Shown here one piece after another: positions 1 through 8,923 of a stretch of 32,185 nucleotides of DNA (positions within the stretch are counted from its first letter, which is position 1; each line of letters opens with the position of its first letter). The stretch spans positions 1-32,185 of the forward strand of contig JAGBVI010000085.1 in the NCBI GenBank assembly GCA_017630395.1, written 5' to 3'. Source of the DNA: Paludibacteraceae bacterium. GTDB lineage: Bacteria; Bacteroidota; Bacteroidia; Bacteroidales; Paludibacteraceae. Under the pieces are notes generated by a model that saw only the letters and a list, made by a program, of their open reading frames with translations, ran no database searches and was not told the DNA's origin. The translations under genes and the position numbers were made by a program.

Positions 1-290
1 CACCCTCATAGCAAATTTACTGCTTTCGGTGCTGCAAAGCTCGTTGCATAGGTCTTGGAGTTTCTCCGGTCTTGCTACAATTGTTAGAATCACGCTAATG
101 TATTACATCAATATGGAGAAGTTATTCAACAATCCGTACAAGGACTTGGAAAAAATGCTCGCAGAATCCTTGGAATCGCCTCCTGAAAACGTTGAAAACC
201 TCCAAGAGGGGGCTTATCCATGCTCATGATAACGTAAAATATTATTTATGAAAGTGTTACAGAACTGATTTGTTGTTTAGCGGACAGTAA
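1..290 (+). mobile_element. Right part of an IS4-like insertion sequence
   Basis: This comprises the transposase tail plus about 60 bp of non-coding DNA. A plausible outer end is TTTAGCGGACAGTAA at 276-290, after which base composition becomes strongly AT-rich. The left end is outside the window, so neither the inverted repeat nor a target duplication can be tested, and the right boundary is a guess. Confidence 0.4.
2..229 (+). CDS. C-terminal end of an IS4-like DDE transposase (partial)
   Basis: The frame is open from the left edge and ends in TGA at 227-229, giving 75 residues. Its start, TLIANLLLSVLQ, and the later WSFSGLATIVRITLMYYI and YKDLEKML segments resemble the C-terminal tail of Bacteroidetes IS4-family transposases, which lies after the catalytic DDE core. 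The catalytic residues lie outside the window, so I cannot tell whether the element is intact. No internal ATG gives a sensible independent gene. Family assignment is from remembered similarity and is fairly but not fully secure. Confidence 0.7.
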   Translation, partial: TLIANLLLSVLQSSLHRSWSFSGLATIVRITLMYYINMEKLFNNPYKDLEKMLAESLESPPENVENLQEGAYPCS

Positions 291-637
291 TAAATTTCAA
301 TTAATTTATGCCTAAACAATTTGGTCAACTGGTAAATCATTCGCAACTTAAAGAATTAGAATTCAAATAATTATAAATATCGTCTACTCCGTCTTCTCAA
401 TATGGAGAGGACGGAGTAAGAAACTCTCTGACAAAGCAAAGGGTGTAGCAGAACTAATGAGATTTGTCTCAAAAATTTACCAAATTACTACATTTTTTAT
501 CTCAAAAATAAGATATTTTCATCTTTCAAATCAAAGATAAAGAACTGACATACAATATATATAGATTTCCCCGACTTAAAATGAATCGGGTAAGGGGGGG
601 GATATGGATTATGTAATTTTTAAATGAAACAACCTTG
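230..637. other. 408-bp non-coding region between convergent genes
   Basis: It lies between the + strand transposase stop and the 3' end of the minus-strand hydrolase. It holds the candidate IS end (276-290), a strong 14-bp hairpin (385-418), a weak hairpin CCCGA/TCGGG (570-574/586-590) and a run of eight G at 594-601. I see no convincing coding frame on either strand. Confidence 0.7.
385..418. terminator. Strong hairpin, possible bidirectional terminator
   Basis: The left arm at 385-398 begins TACTCCGTC. It pairs with 405-418 (ending GACGGAGTA) over 14 positions with a single mismatch or G-U wobble and a 6-nt loop AATATG. It sits between convergent genes, which suits a terminator. There is no clear T-run on either side, so a processing site or element remnant is also possible. 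Confidence 0.4.
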
Positions 638-2119
638 CTACTTCAAAAATGTAAACTCTTTCTTGTAATTCTCTTTGGCCTTCACTTTTATCTCCCCATT
701 CTCTTCTGAAATGAAAAGTTCCACTCCGCTAATCCAATTCGGAAATAGGATTTTCAGGCAAAGGATTCCATTTTTCATTCCATAGGATGACGATACAACA
801 AAACGTCTCGAAATACCAGAAAATCGCCCTAACGCATTAATGCTATAGGGGGGACAAACATGGGTTGTATCACTCCCCCACTTCCCATTTGATGCATGGA
901 ATATCATCAGTTCACCCATGGCAGTCTCAATTTCAATTTTCAAACGGTCACTACAACTATTCAGACGAATACACTTCCAACCTAACGTATTTTGATTCAA
1001 GAAAATATCCTTATCCAATAGTTTCCTATGCTTAGAAAGCGACGATTTCCCCTCTGCAACAGGAAGAGAATAGCGAGCATTTAGTAACTTCGGATATGAA
1101 TCACTCTCTCGCAATGGTTTATCGGAAACTTTGTGCAACAGCCAATCATTTAGTATTTTTCTTTCAAGAATACCATTTCCTCTGTTACATTGTGTAATGG
1201 CAACAACCATATCCTCTTTCGGAGCAACTATGATATACTGCCCCAGGGCACCATCTGCACGAAAAGCCCCATCCACATCATCATGCATCCACATTTGAAA
1301 ACCATAAAAACGAGATTTATCAGCCTTTTGCTGAACAGACATCATCTCTCTAACCCAACTCGACGATAAAAGTTGCTCACCATTCCAGATTCCACGATTA
1401 AGAAGAAATTGACCAAACTTTGCCATTGATAAAGTACTCATTCTCAACCCCCAACCACCAACACAATACCCTTCGGGACTCATTTCCCACTCTGCATCAT
1501 CAATACCAATTTTAGAAAAAATTCGCTTATTAAGATAATCAAGCACAGTTTCTCCTGTAACCTTCTGAACAATAACAGAGAGAAGGTAGGAGACCATAGA
1601 ATCATATTTAAAGTGAGAACCCGGATGATTGACCGTCTTACTCAAGAGCGATTGCACCCAATCAGACTGAACATTACGCATATTCCAATCCGGCTCAAAA
1701 CCAGAAGACATAGTCAATAAATCTCTGATAGTCATATCTGCCCATCCATCAGAAATTGTATCATGGTAAAATTCTGGAAAAAACAACATTACTCTATCTG
1801 AAATCCTCAACCGATTATCATCAACAGCCAACCCCACTGCGGTAGCGACAAAAGTTTTAGAAACAGAATAAAGCGTATGGGGAAATTCACGTTTAAAAGG
1901 CTCCGGAAATAGTTCCGCCACAATTTTACCATGTCTCATTACTACAACACCATGAATTTCACCATGATTAATTTTCATAAGACTATCAAAACAAAATTGT
2001 ATATTTTCAGACTCAAGCCCTTGAGATTCAGGTGTAGAATAACATTGTGCAACAACATTAAGAGGATAAAAAAATAAAAGTAAAGAGAGAAAGCGGAATA
2101 AAAATTGGAACAATTTCAT
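638..2119 (-). CDS. Exported serine hydrolase, class C beta-lactamase fold
   Basis: The protein has 493 aa. An N-terminal signal peptide (about residues 1-25, ending near NVVAQ) indicates export to the periplasm. The nucleophile motif SxxK is S85-V86-S87-K88. The second motif is Y172-D173-S174, in the place of YxN. A late GALGQYI segment resembles the third active-site motif. Together these fit the large family of class C beta-lactamase, esterase and D-aminopeptidase-like hydrolases (COG1680). The catalytic domain covers about residues 25-335, and the last 150 residues form an extra, probably beta-rich domain of unknown role. True beta-lactamase activity is not implied. The ATG sits only 32 nt beyond the terminator of the ribosomal cluster and I see no separate promoter. 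Confidence 0.85.
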   Translation of the reverse strand: MKLFQFLFRFLSLLLFFYPLNVVAQCYSTPESQGLESENIQFCFDSLMKINHGEIHGVVVMRHGKIVAELFPEPFKREFPHTLYSVSKTFVATAVGLAVDDNRLRISDRVMLFFPEFYHDTISDGWADMTIRDLLTMSSGFEPDWNMRNVQSDWVQSLLSKTVNHPGSHFKYDSMVSYLLSVIVQKVTGETVLDYLNKRIFSKIGIDDAEWEMSPEGYCVGGWGLRMSTLSMAKFGQFLLNRGIWNGEQLLSSSWVREMMSVQQKADKSRFYGFQMWMHDDVDGAFRADGALGQYIIVAPKEDMVVAITQCNRGNGILERKILNDWLLHKVSDKPLRESDSYPKLLNARYSLPVAEGKSSLSKHRKLLDKDIFLNQNTLGWKCIRLNSCSDRLKIEIETAMGELMIFHASNGKWGSDTTHVCPPYSINALGRFSGISRRFVVSSSYGMKNGILCLKILFPNWISGVELFISEENGEIKVKAKENYKKEFTFLK

Positions 2120-2151
2120 GGTAAAAAGAGGAAGAAAAGAAACAACATAAA

Positions 2152-2181
2152 AAAAGCCGATTCTTTTAGGAATCGGCTTTT
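2152..2181 (-). terminator. Intrinsic terminator of the ribosomal cluster
   Basis: The arms GCCGATTC (2156-2163) and GAATCGGC (2170-2177) pair perfectly around a 6-nt loop. They are extended by four A-T pairs, and on the minus strand a T-run of at least seven follows. It begins 17 nt after the rplQ stop codon. The A-rich 5' side could also let it act on the other strand. Confidence 0.9.
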
Positions 2182-2197
2182 ATTTAGAATTTCATAA

Positions 2198-2686
2198 TTA
2201 TTCAGCAGAAGCCTCTTCAACAGGAGCTTCAGCTGCATTATCAGTAGCTGCAGCAGCTTCAACTTTCTTCTTAGAAGAACGACGAGTACGAGTAGCCTTT
2301 TTAGGAGCGTCATTCTTTTTCAAGTTTTCATTGTAGTCAACCAATTCAATGAAGCAAGTTTCAGCAGCATCATTCAAACGGAACCCGGTTTTAATAATAC
2401 GAGTATATCCGCCCGGACGATTAGCGATTTTTTGAGAAATTTCTCTAAACAACTCTGTAACAGCTTCTTTGTTTTGCAAGTAACTAAAAACTACACGACG
2501 AGAATTTGTAGAATCGTCCTTAGCTCTAGTTAAAAGAGGCTCAATATACACTCTCAAAGCCTTAGCTTTAGCGGTTGTAGTATTAATTCTCTTATGCATA
2601 ATCAAAGAGATAGCCATATTTGCAAGCATCGCATCCCTGTGAGCTTTTTTTCTTCCTAAATGGTTGAATTTTTTATTATGTCTCAT
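2198..2686 (-). CDS. rplQ: 50S ribosomal protein L17
   Basis: L17 (bL17) helps organise 23S rRNA near the peptide exit side of the large subunit. The start [17 protein letters not shown] and the segment [20 protein letters not shown] (residues 90-109) are diagnostic. The protein is 162 aa. The conserved core ends near residue 121, and the rest is a low-complexity tail: basic at 123-141, then Ala/Glu-rich at 142-162. Such tails are usual in Bacteroidetes L17. It is the last gene of the cluster, 5 nt after rpoA, and is followed by the intrinsic terminator. Confidence 0.98.
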   Translation of the reverse strand: MRHNKKFNHLGRKKAHRDAMLANMAISLIMHKRINTTTAKAKALRVYIEPLLTRAKDDSTNSRRVVFSYLQNKEAVTELFREISQKIANRPGGYTRIIKTGFRLNDAAETCFIELVDYNENLKKNDAPKKATRTRRSSKKKVEAAAATDNAAEAPVEEASAE

Positions 2687-2691
2687 TTTAA

Positions 2692-3684
2692 TTATTCTTT
2701 ATCTAATTTATACTTAGAAATGTCCATACCAAAAGAAAGATTTAGATTATCTAACAATTGGTCTAACTCTGTCAAAGACTTCTTACCGAAGTTTCTAAAC
2801 TTGAGCAGGTCATTTTTATTAAACACAACCAATTCACCCAATGTTTCAACATCTGCAGCTTTCAAGCAGTTAAGAGCACGGACAGAAAGATCCATATCAA
2901 CTAACTTAGTTTTAAGCAACTGACGCATATGAAGAACTTCCTCATCAAACTCTTCATTAACACCATCCTCAGTAGAATCAAGAGTAATCTTTTCGTCTGA
3001 GAACAACATAAAATGATAGATTAAGATTTTAGCAGCCTCTTTCAAAGCATCTTTTGGATGTATAGAACCATCAGTCTGAATTTCAATAACTAACTTCTCA
3101 TAATCCGTTTTTTGTTCAACACGGTAATTTTCTACCGAATATTTCACATTACGGATAGGAGTATAGATAGAATCGATAGCGATAACGCCAATTTCAGAAT
3201 TAGGAATTTTATTCTCATCAGCAGGGACATAACCACGACCTTTACCGATGTTAAGTTCGATAGAAAAACTAGCTCCGGTAGCCAAGCGACAAATCACAAA
3301 ATCAGGATTAAGGACATCAAATCCAGAAAGCGATTTTGCAATATCACCAGCCTTAAACACGTCGGTACCAGAGACATTGATTGTTACCTTCTCAGTTTCA
3401 ATTTCGTCAACTTTTTGTTTAAAACGAACTTGTTTCAAATTAAGGATAACATTTGTAACATCTTCGAGAACTCCGGGAATAACCGAAAATTCGTGATCAA
3501 CACCATCGATTTTAATGGAAGTGATTGCAAATCCTTCCAAAGAAGAAAGCAATATGCGCCTTAAAGCATTACCAACAGTAATACCATAACCTGGCTCAAG
3601 CGGACGAAATTCAAATTTACCGTAGAAATTATCCGCTTCTAACATTATTACTTTATCAGGTTTTTGAAATGCTAATATTGCCAT
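2692..3684 (-). CDS. rpoA: RNA polymerase alpha subunit
   Basis: Alpha dimerises to start RNA polymerase assembly and contacts upstream promoter DNA. The protein is 330 aa, the usual length. The N-terminal domain (about 1-235) has [14 protein letters not shown] at 38-51. A linker rich in acidic residues (about 236-255) leads to the C-terminal domain, where R269, N272, N298, G300 and K302 correspond to the DNA-contacting residues around E. coli R265 and N268. The domain therefore looks able to bind UP-element DNA. It lies 10 nt downstream of rpsD and 5 nt upstream of rplQ, the standard alpha-operon order. Confidence 0.98.
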   Translation of the reverse strand: MAILAFQKPDKVIMLEADNFYGKFEFRPLEPGYGITVGNALRRILLSSLEGFAITSIKIDGVDHEFSVIPGVLEDVTNVILNLKQVRFKQKVDEIETEKVTINVSGTDVFKAGDIAKSLSGFDVLNPDFVICRLATGASFSIELNIGKGRGYVPADENKIPNSEIGVIAIDSIYTPIRNVKYSVENYRVEQKTDYEKLVIEIQTDGSIHPKDALKEAAKILIYHFMLFSDEKITLDSTEDGVNEEFDEEVLHMRQLLKTKLVDMDLSVRALNCLKAADVETLGELVVFNKNDLLKFRNFGKKSLTELDQLLDNLNLSFGMDISKYKLDKE

Positions 3685-3694
3685 GAATCAGTTA

Positions 3695-4300
3695 TTATTT
3701 AGAGTAAAGTTCAACGATCAATTGTTCTTTAATATTTTCAGGAATATCTGCTCTCTCAGGGATATGCAAATACTTACCTGACATAGAAGATCCGTCCCAC
3801 TCTAACCAAGCATATTTACTATGGTTAAACCCAGACAACGCACCTTCGATAACTTCCAAAGATTTAGATCTTTCACGCACCCCAACTATTTGTCCTGGTT
3901 TCAATGAATAAGAAGGAATATTAACAACTTCACCATCCACAACGATGTGACAGTGAGATACCAACTGACGAGCAGCTGCACGAGTTGGAGCAATACCTAA
4001 ACGATAAACTACATTATCAAGACGAGACTCCAACAATTGAAGAAGTACCTCACCGGTGATACCTTTAGTAGCAGAAGCTTTCTCAAATAAATTACGGAAC
4101 TGTCTTTCCAACACTCCATAAGTATATTTAGCTTTTTGCTTTTCAGCCAACTGAATACCATACTCAGAAGTTTTCTTTCTTCTATTCACTCCATGTTGTC
4201 CCGGAGGAAAGTTTCTTTTTGCTAAAATCTTGTCTGGACCGAAAATCGGTTCACCAAAACGACGCGCAATTTTTGTTTTTGGACCTATATATCTAGCCAT
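3695..4300 (-). CDS. rpsD: 30S ribosomal protein S4
   Basis: S4 (uS4) nucleates assembly of the 16S rRNA 5' domain. I chose the ATG at 4300 ([18 protein letters not shown]), giving 201 aa. The frame stays open upstream to a TTG at 4366, but those 22 residues do not resemble S4. The S4 RNA-binding domain runs about residues 93-155 ([13 protein letters not shown] onward). The N-terminus lacks the Cys cluster of zinc-binding S4, so this is the zinc-independent form. It is preceded by the second largest gap in the cluster (108 nt), a possible control region. Confidence 0.97.
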   Translation of the reverse strand: MARYIGPKTKIARRFGEPIFGPDKILAKRNFPPGQHGVNRRKKTSEYGIQLAEKQKAKYTYGVLERQFRNLFEKASATKGITGEVLLQLLESRLDNVVYRLGIAPTRAAARQLVSHCHIVVDGEVVNIPSYSLKPGQIVGVRERSKSLEVIEGALSGFNHSKYAWLEWDGSSMSGKYLHIPERADIPENIKEQLIVELYSK

Positions 4301-4408
4301 TTTAAAATTGTTTAATTCCAAACCTTGAACCGTGCAGCCGCGATTGCAGAGAGGATTATAATGCAACCTTTCACTGTGCGAGATTCGAAAGATGTTTGTA
4401 AAATAAAA

Positions 4409-4798
4409 TTATACTCTACGTTTTTTAGGTGGTCGACAACCATTATGAGGAAGTGGTGTAACGTCGATAATTTCCATGATCTCAATTCCTGCACCATGTA
4501 CAGTTCTAATTGCAGATTCACGTCCGTTACCTGGACCCTTTACATACGCTTTCACCTTTCTCAAACCAAGATCATAAGCAATCTTAGCACAATCTTGTGC
4601 TGCCATTTGAGCTGCATAAGGAGTATTCTTCTTTGAACCTCTAAAGCCCATTTTACCTGCTGAAGACCATGAAATAACTTGACCATCAGAGTTTGCTAAT
4701 GACACGATTATATTGTTAAAAGATGAATGAACGTGCAATTGTCCAATCGCGTCAACTTTTACAACCCTTTTTTTGGTTGCTACTGCTTTCTTTGCCAT
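4409..4798 (-). CDS. rpsK: 30S ribosomal protein S11
   Basis: S11 (uS11) sits on the platform of the small subunit, next to the mRNA exit channel. The 129-aa protein has [15 protein letters not shown] near the start, [14 protein letters not shown] in the middle and the basic, highly conserved end [15 protein letters not shown]. It is 33 nt downstream of rpsM. The N-terminal [15 protein letters not shown] extension is short and basic. Confidence 0.98.
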   Translation of the reverse strand: MAKKAVATKKRVVKVDAIGQLHVHSSFNNIIVSLANSDGQVISWSSAGKMGFRGSKKNTPYAAQMAAQDCAKIAYDLGLRKVKAYVKGPGNGRESAIRTVHGAGIEIMEIIDVTPLPHNGCRPPKKRRV

Positions 4799-4831
4799 AT
4801 CTAAATATTAAATTAATAGCGTTAGTAACTA

Positions 4832-5212
4832 TTACTTAGTTGCCTTCTTCTTGTTAGCAACTGTTTTCTTTCTACCCTTACGAGTACGTGCATTATTCTT
4901 AGTACTTTGCCCACGCAATGGTAAACCAATACGATGACGGATACCTCTATAGCAACCAATATCCATTAATCGCTTGATGTTCAATTGAACCTCAGAACGA
5001 AGGTCTCCCTCCACTTTGAAGTTTGCTCCGATAATCTCACGAATTTTCGCAGCTTGATCATCAGTCCAATCCTTAACTTTGATGTCCTTATCAACACCTG
5101 CTTCAGCTAAGATTTTATTAGCACTACTGCGACCTATACCATAAATATAGGTCAAACCGATTTCTCCCCTTTTATTTTGAGGCAAATCTACACCGACAAT
5201 TCTTATAGCCAT
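4832..5212 (-). CDS. rpsM: 30S ribosomal protein S13
   Basis: S13 (uS13) lies in the head of the small subunit and makes bridges to the large subunit and contacts with P-site tRNA. The 126-aa protein starts [20 protein letters not shown]. It has the [14 protein letters not shown] helix-hairpin and ends in the conserved RGLPLRGQ-type segment (here [20 protein letters not shown]) plus a lysine-rich tail that reaches the tRNA. It is 27 nt after rpmJ. Confidence 0.98.
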   Translation of the reverse strand: MAIRIVGVDLPQNKRGEIGLTYIYGIGRSSANKILAEAGVDKDIKVKDWTDDQAAKIREIIGANFKVEGDLRSEVQLNIKRLMDIGCYRGIRHRIGLPLRGQSTKNNARTRKGRKKTVANKKKATK

Positions 5213-5239
5213 AAACTAATTTTTTGCAAAAATAATAAA

Positions 5240-5356
5240 TTATCCTTGACGTTGTTTATACTTAGGATTTTTCTTGTTAATTACATACAAACGCCCCTTT
5301 CTTCTGACAATTTTACAATCGTCTGTGCGTTTTTTTAATGAAGCTCTAACTTTCAT
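5240..5356 (-). CDS. rpmJ: 50S ribosomal protein L36, zinc-independent form
   Basis: L36 (bL36) is the smallest large-subunit protein and stabilises 23S rRNA near the GTPase-associated region. This 38-aa gene runs from the ATG at 5356 ([15 protein letters not shown]) to TAA at 5240 and ends NPKYKQRQG. Only one of the usual zinc ligands remains (C14): the other cysteines and the histidine are replaced by D, N/K and Y, so no zinc ribbon can form. That is the C-minus form usual in Bacteroidetes. It lies 18 nt downstream of infA, the normal position. Confidence 0.95.
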   Translation of the reverse strand: MKVRASLKKRTDDCKIVRRKGRLYVINKKNPKYKQRQG

Positions 5357-5374
5357 AATATATATCAATTATAT

Positions 5375-5593
5375 TTATTTATATCTAAAAGCGATTCTCC
5401 CTTTTGACAAATCATAAGGAGACATCTCTACTCGCACCTTATCCCCAGGTAAAATCTTTATGTAATGCATACGCATCTTACCGGAAATATGAGCAGTAAT
5501 CTCATGTCCATTCTCTAACTCTACTCGGAACATGGCGTTGGACAACGCCTCTACTATTGTTCCATCTTGTTCGATAGCTGCTTGTTTTGCCAT
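5375..5593 (-). CDS. infA: Translation initiation factor IF-1
   Basis: IF-1 occupies the A site of the small subunit during initiation and supports IF-2 and IF-3. The 72-aa protein is a single S1-like OB fold: [20 protein letters not shown], the basic [19 protein letters not shown] strand, then [15 protein letters not shown]. Its length matches the family exactly. It starts 7 nt after the map stop codon and precedes rpmJ, as in most Bacteroidetes. Confidence 0.98.
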   Translation of the reverse strand: MAKQAAIEQDGTIVEALSNAMFRVELENGHEITAHISGKMRMHYIKILPGDKVRVEMSPYDLSKGRIAFRYK

Positions 5594-5600
5594 ATTATCA

Positions 5601-6383
5601 CTATATTGATTTACTACCTAAAAATTGTTCGATATACTCAAAAGACGATAATATATCTGCCTTCCCTTTTCGAATAGCAACCGTATGCTCGTAATGGGCT
5701 GAAAGCGACTTGTCAGAAGTGTATATACCCCATTGGTCTTCTGCCAAATAAACTTCCTTTGCACCCATATTTATCATCGGCTCTATCGCAATTACCATCC
5801 CATTCTTTAAAACCTTGCCATAACTTGCTTTCCCGTAATTAGGAACAGCAGGTTCTTCATGTAAATTACGACCTATGCCATGACCAACCATCTCACGAAC
5901 TACAGAATATCCAGCTGACTCACAATATGTCTGGATTGCATTACCTATATCCCCAATTCTCTTTCCTTCAACTGCTACTTCTATGCCTTTCATCAAAGAC
6001 TCTTTCACCGTTTTTAAGAAAGAGAGGGTTTCAGGTGCGACCTCGCCACAACAAAAGGTGTAGCAAGAGTCGCCATGAAATCCATTTTTTTTAACACCGC
6101 AATCAACTGAAACTATATCTCCTTCTTTCAATACGTAATTCGATGGAATACCATGAACTACAACGTCATTTATTGAAATACAGAGTGTATTCGGGAATCC
6201 ATTATACCCTAAGAAACTTGGTTCAGCCCCATTCGATTTAATAAAATCAAATGCAATTTTATCCAAGTCTAAAGCTGATACCCCTGGCTTTATTGCCTTC
6301 GCAACCTCTGCCAAAGTTTTTCCAACCAAAAGATTGGAAACTCTCATCAACTCTATTTCTTCGTCTGTCTTAAGATATATCAT
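5601..6383 (-). CDS. map: Methionine aminopeptidase, type I
   Basis: This enzyme removes the initiator methionine from new proteins as they leave the ribosome. The 260-aa pita-bread fold has all five metal ligands in place: D94, D105, H168, E201 and E232. H77 (VVHGIP) and H175 (LHEEP) are the substrate-contact histidines. There is no N-terminal zinc-finger extension and no 60-residue insert, so it is type Ia-like. It lies 7 nt after secY and 7 nt before infA. Its place in the spc operon without adk is typical of Bacteroidetes. Confidence 0.97.
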   Translation of the reverse strand: MIYLKTDEEIELMRVSNLLVGKTLAEVAKAIKPGVSALDLDKIAFDFIKSNGAEPSFLGYNGFPNTLCISINDVVVHGIPSNYVLKEGDIVSVDCGVKKNGFHGDSCYTFCCGEVAPETLSFLKTVKESLMKGIEVAVEGKRIGDIGNAIQTYCESAGYSVVREMVGHGIGRNLHEEPAVPNYGKASYGKVLKNGMVIAIEPMINMGAKEVYLAEDQWGIYTSDKSLSAHYEHTVAIRKGKADILSSFEYIEQFLGSKSI

Positions 6384-6390
6384 TTCTCAA

Positions 6391-7734
6391 TTAATATGCA
6401 GATAAACCTGAACGTCCTTTAATTGGTCCTGATTCCATTAAACCATCATAGTGATGCATCAACAAGTGGCTCTCTATTTGTTGTAGCGTATCCAAAACAA
6501 CACCCACCATAATCAATAGAGAAGTTCCTCCAAAGAATTGTGCAAATTGTTGAGTAACACCAAACAAACTAATTATCGCAGGCAATACTGCAATAATAGC
6601 CAAGAAGATAGATCCCGGGAATGTGATGCGAGACATAATTGTATCAATATACTCAGCTGTCTCTGCTCCTGGTTTTACTTGAGGAATAAAACCATTATTA
6701 CGTTTCAAATCATCCGAAATTCTCTTTGGATCAACAATAATAGCTGTATACAAGAAAGTAAACAATATAATCAACACTGCAAATACCAAATTGTACCAAA
6801 AGCCTGTTGTATTTCCAAAAAGATTATAGTAGGATGTATTTCCATCTGAAGCGAAGAATGGTAATAATGCCAAAGGTATAAACATGATTGCTTGCGCAAA
6901 GATGATAGGCATTACACCTGCAACATTCACCTTCAAAGGAATATAATTTCTTGCACCCAAAGCCGGTGTCATGCGTCCCTTCTCCAATCTTGCATATTGA
7001 ACAGGAACTTTACGTACACCTTGCACCAACATAATTGCAGCAGCAGAAACCAAAAGGAATCCGACAATCTCAATTATAAACTTGATAAGTCCTCCTCCGT
7101 CTTGATTTGTCAAACAGAATGCAAACTCTTGTGCTACAGCACTTGGGAAACGAGCAATAATACCTACTAAAATGATAAACGAGATACCATTACCAACACC
7201 TTTATCTGTAATACGTTCTCCCAACCACATCACAAACATACTACCAGCACACAACATTATAGTTGAAGAGATCACAAACCATATACCTTCAGGAAGCGCA
7301 GCCCCAACTTCTCTCAATTGAACCGACAAGTTCACAAGATAAGAAGGTCCTTGAATCAACAAGATGGCCACAGTTAAATATCTAGTATATTGTTGAATTC
7401 TCTTTCTTCCACTCTCCTCTTTTTGCATTTTTTGGAAAGTTGGAACAGCAATCGATAGCAATTGAATTACAATGGAAGCTGAGATATAAGGCATAATTCC
7501 TAACGCAAAAATAGAAGCATTAGAGAACGCACCTCCGGAGAACATATCCAACAAAGCCATGATACCGCCACTTGTCTGCTCTCCTAAAGCAGACAAAGCA
7601 GACGGATCAATTCCCGGTAAAACGACAAATGAACCAAAACGATATATCAAAACAAAAAAAATCGTAATCAAGATACGAGTTCTTAAGTCCTCGATCTTAT
7701 AGATATTTTTCAATGTTTGAATTAGTTTTTTCAT
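6391..7734 (-). CDS. secY: Preprotein translocase subunit SecY
   Basis: SecY is the channel-forming subunit of the SecYEG protein-export complex in the inner membrane. The 447-aa protein has about ten hydrophobic segments. The conserved ALGIMPYISASIVIQLL lies just after the plug region, and KGVGNGISFIILVGI is the motif of the middle transmembrane segments. The C-terminal cytoplasmic loops hold the usual basic residues. The start codon overlaps the rplO stop by 4 nt (ATGA), which suggests translational coupling between a ribosomal protein and the translocon gene. Confidence 0.97.
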   Translation of the reverse strand: MKKLIQTLKNIYKIEDLRTRILITIFFVLIYRFGSFVVLPGIDPSALSALGEQTSGGIMALLDMFSGGAFSNASIFALGIMPYISASIVIQLLSIAVPTFQKMQKEESGRKRIQQYTRYLTVAILLIQGPSYLVNLSVQLREVGAALPEGIWFVISSTIMLCAGSMFVMWLGERITDKGVGNGISFIILVGIIARFPSAVAQEFAFCLTNQDGGGLIKFIIEIVGFLLVSAAAIMLVQGVRKVPVQYARLEKGRMTPALGARNYIPLKVNVAGVMPIIFAQAIMFIPLALLPFFASDGNTSYYNLFGNTTGFWYNLVFAVLIILFTFLYTAIIVDPKRISDDLKRNNGFIPQVKPGAETAEYIDTIMSRITFPGSIFLAIIAVLPAIISLFGVTQQFAQFFGGTSLLIMVGVVLDTLQQIESHLLMHHYDGLMESGPIKGRSGLSAY

Positions 7735-8183
7735 TTTTCCAAGATTACAACTGTTCCACCTTGAGCCTCAATAGCAGCTTTTGCAGATGCTGAGAAAGCG
7801 TGAGCAGAAACAGTTAATTTAGAAGTTAAAGATCCGTTACCTAAAACTTTTATTAAAGAATTAGAAACTGAATATCCAACTTCGTTTAACAAATTCAAAT
7901 CAATAACATCAACATTCTTAGAAGTAGCAATTTCTTGCAATGTACCAATATTGATAGCCTTGTACTCTACTCTGTTGATATTTTTAAAGCCATACTTAGG
8001 CAAACGACGTTGCAAAGGCATTTGACCTCCTTCAAAACCGATCTTTTTAGAATAACCAGAACGAGATTTCGCACCTTTGTGACCTCTCGTAGAAGTTCCT
8101 CCTAAACCAGAACCTGGACCACGACCAATTCTTTTACGAGTCTTTGTAGAACCTGCAGCGGGTTTTAAATTACTTAGATTCAT
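7731..8183 (-). CDS. rplO: 50S ribosomal protein L15
   Basis: L15 (uL15) is a late-assembly protein that threads a long basic N-terminus into 23S rRNA. The 150-aa protein has the Gly/Arg-rich N-terminal half (RIGRGPGSGLGGTSTRGHKG) and GFEGGQMPLQRRLPKYGF in the middle. It ends AKAAIEAQGGTVVILEK. The stop codon overlaps the secY start, and rpmD lies 27 nt upstream. Confidence 0.98.
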   Translation of the reverse strand: MNLSNLKPAAGSTKTRKRIGRGPGSGLGGTSTRGHKGAKSRSGYSKKIGFEGGQMPLQRRLPKYGFKNINRVEYKAINIGTLQEIATSKNVDVIDLNLLNEVGYSVSNSLIKVLGNGSLTSKLTVSAHAFSASAKAAIEAQGGTVVILEK

Positions 8184-8210
8184 TTTACTAAAAAATTTAC
8201 TGTTTTAAAA

Positions 8211-8387
8211 CTACTTTTCAACACTCACCAAGTGTTTAACAACTTCAACCATTCCTAAAATAGAAGGAGTGTCTTCGTGTTCAACAACAGAGTTAATCTT
8301 CTTAAGTCCTAAAGCCGCTAAAGTGGCTTTTTGATTTTTCGGACAACCAATTTTACTTCTTATTTGCTTTATCTTAATTGTAGCCAT
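8211..8387 (-). CDS. rpmD: 50S ribosomal protein L30
   Basis: L30 (uL30) is a small surface protein of the large subunit. This 58-aa gene runs from the ATG at 8387 (MATIKIKQIRSKIGCPKNQK) to TAG at 8211. It carries the signature TLAALGLKKINSVVEHEDTP, followed by ILGMVEVVKHLVSVEK. Its length and its place between rpsE and rplO are those expected. Confidence 0.97.
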   Translation of the reverse strand: MATIKIKQIRSKIGCPKNQKATLAALGLKKINSVVEHEDTPSILGMVEVVKHLVSVEK

Positions 8388-8398
8388 ACTTTCAAAAA

Positions 8399-8923
8399 TT
8401 AACCTTTAAACACTTTTTCCATTGAAACACCACGATTTTGAGCTACAGTATAAGCATCTCTCAACTCAGACAAAGCCAAAATTGTAGCTTTAACCAAGTT
8501 ATGAGGATTTGAAGATCCTTTTGACTTAGCTAAAACGTCTGTAATTCCAACACTCTCTAAAACAGCACGCATCGCACCTCCTGCCTTAACTCCGGTACCA
8601 TGAGATGCTGGTCTAAGCAATACATTTGCACCACCGAATTTGGCTGCTTGCTCATGAGGAATAGTTCCTTTCAATACAGGAACTTTTACTAAGTTTTTCT
8701 TAGCAGCTTCAACACCCTTAGCAATTGCTGTGGTAACCTCACCTGCTTTACCTAATCCCCATCCTACAATACCATCTTCATTTCCGACAACAACGATAGC
8801 TGCAAAACTAAAAGTACGACCACCTTTCGTTACTTTTGTAACACGATTAATGGCAACTAATCTATCTTTTAACTCCAAATCATTGGTTGTTTTTACTTTA
8901 TTATTATTTCCTGCCATAACCAT
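8399..8923 (-). CDS. rpsE: 30S ribosomal protein S5
   Basis: S5 (uS5) lies where small-subunit head and body meet and affects translational accuracy. It has the N-terminal double-stranded-RNA-binding-like domain ([20 protein letters not shown], then [18 protein letters not shown]) and the C-terminal domain with [20 protein letters not shown]. Two starts are possible. The ATG at 8923 overlaps the rplR stop (TAATG) and gives 174 aa starting MVMAGNN. The ATG at 8917 gives 172 aa starting MAGNNNK, which looks more like relatives. Overlap coupling favours the first, homology the second. Confidence 0.97.
   Translation of the reverse strand: MVMAGNNNKVKTTNDLELKDRLVAINRVTKVTKGGRTFSFAAIVVVGNEDGIVGWGLGKAGEVTTAIAKGVEAAKKNLVKVPVLKGTIPHEQAAKFGGANVLLRPASHGTGVKAGGAMRAVLESVGITDVLAKSKGSSNPHNLVKATILALSELRDAYTVAQNRGVSMEKVFKG

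Noticed and set aside
2116-2313. Leu/Lys-rich 65-codon minus-strand frame
   Set aside because: It is an out-of-frame reading of the repetitive rplQ tail and runs through the terminator.
3112-3564. 150-codon + strand frame opposite rpoA
   Set aside because: It is antisense to conserved rpoA codons, with atypical composition and no leader.
4301-4366. Upstream TTG extension of rpsD by 22 codons
   Set aside because: The added residues do not resemble S4, and the ATG at 4300 gives the family start MARYIGPK.
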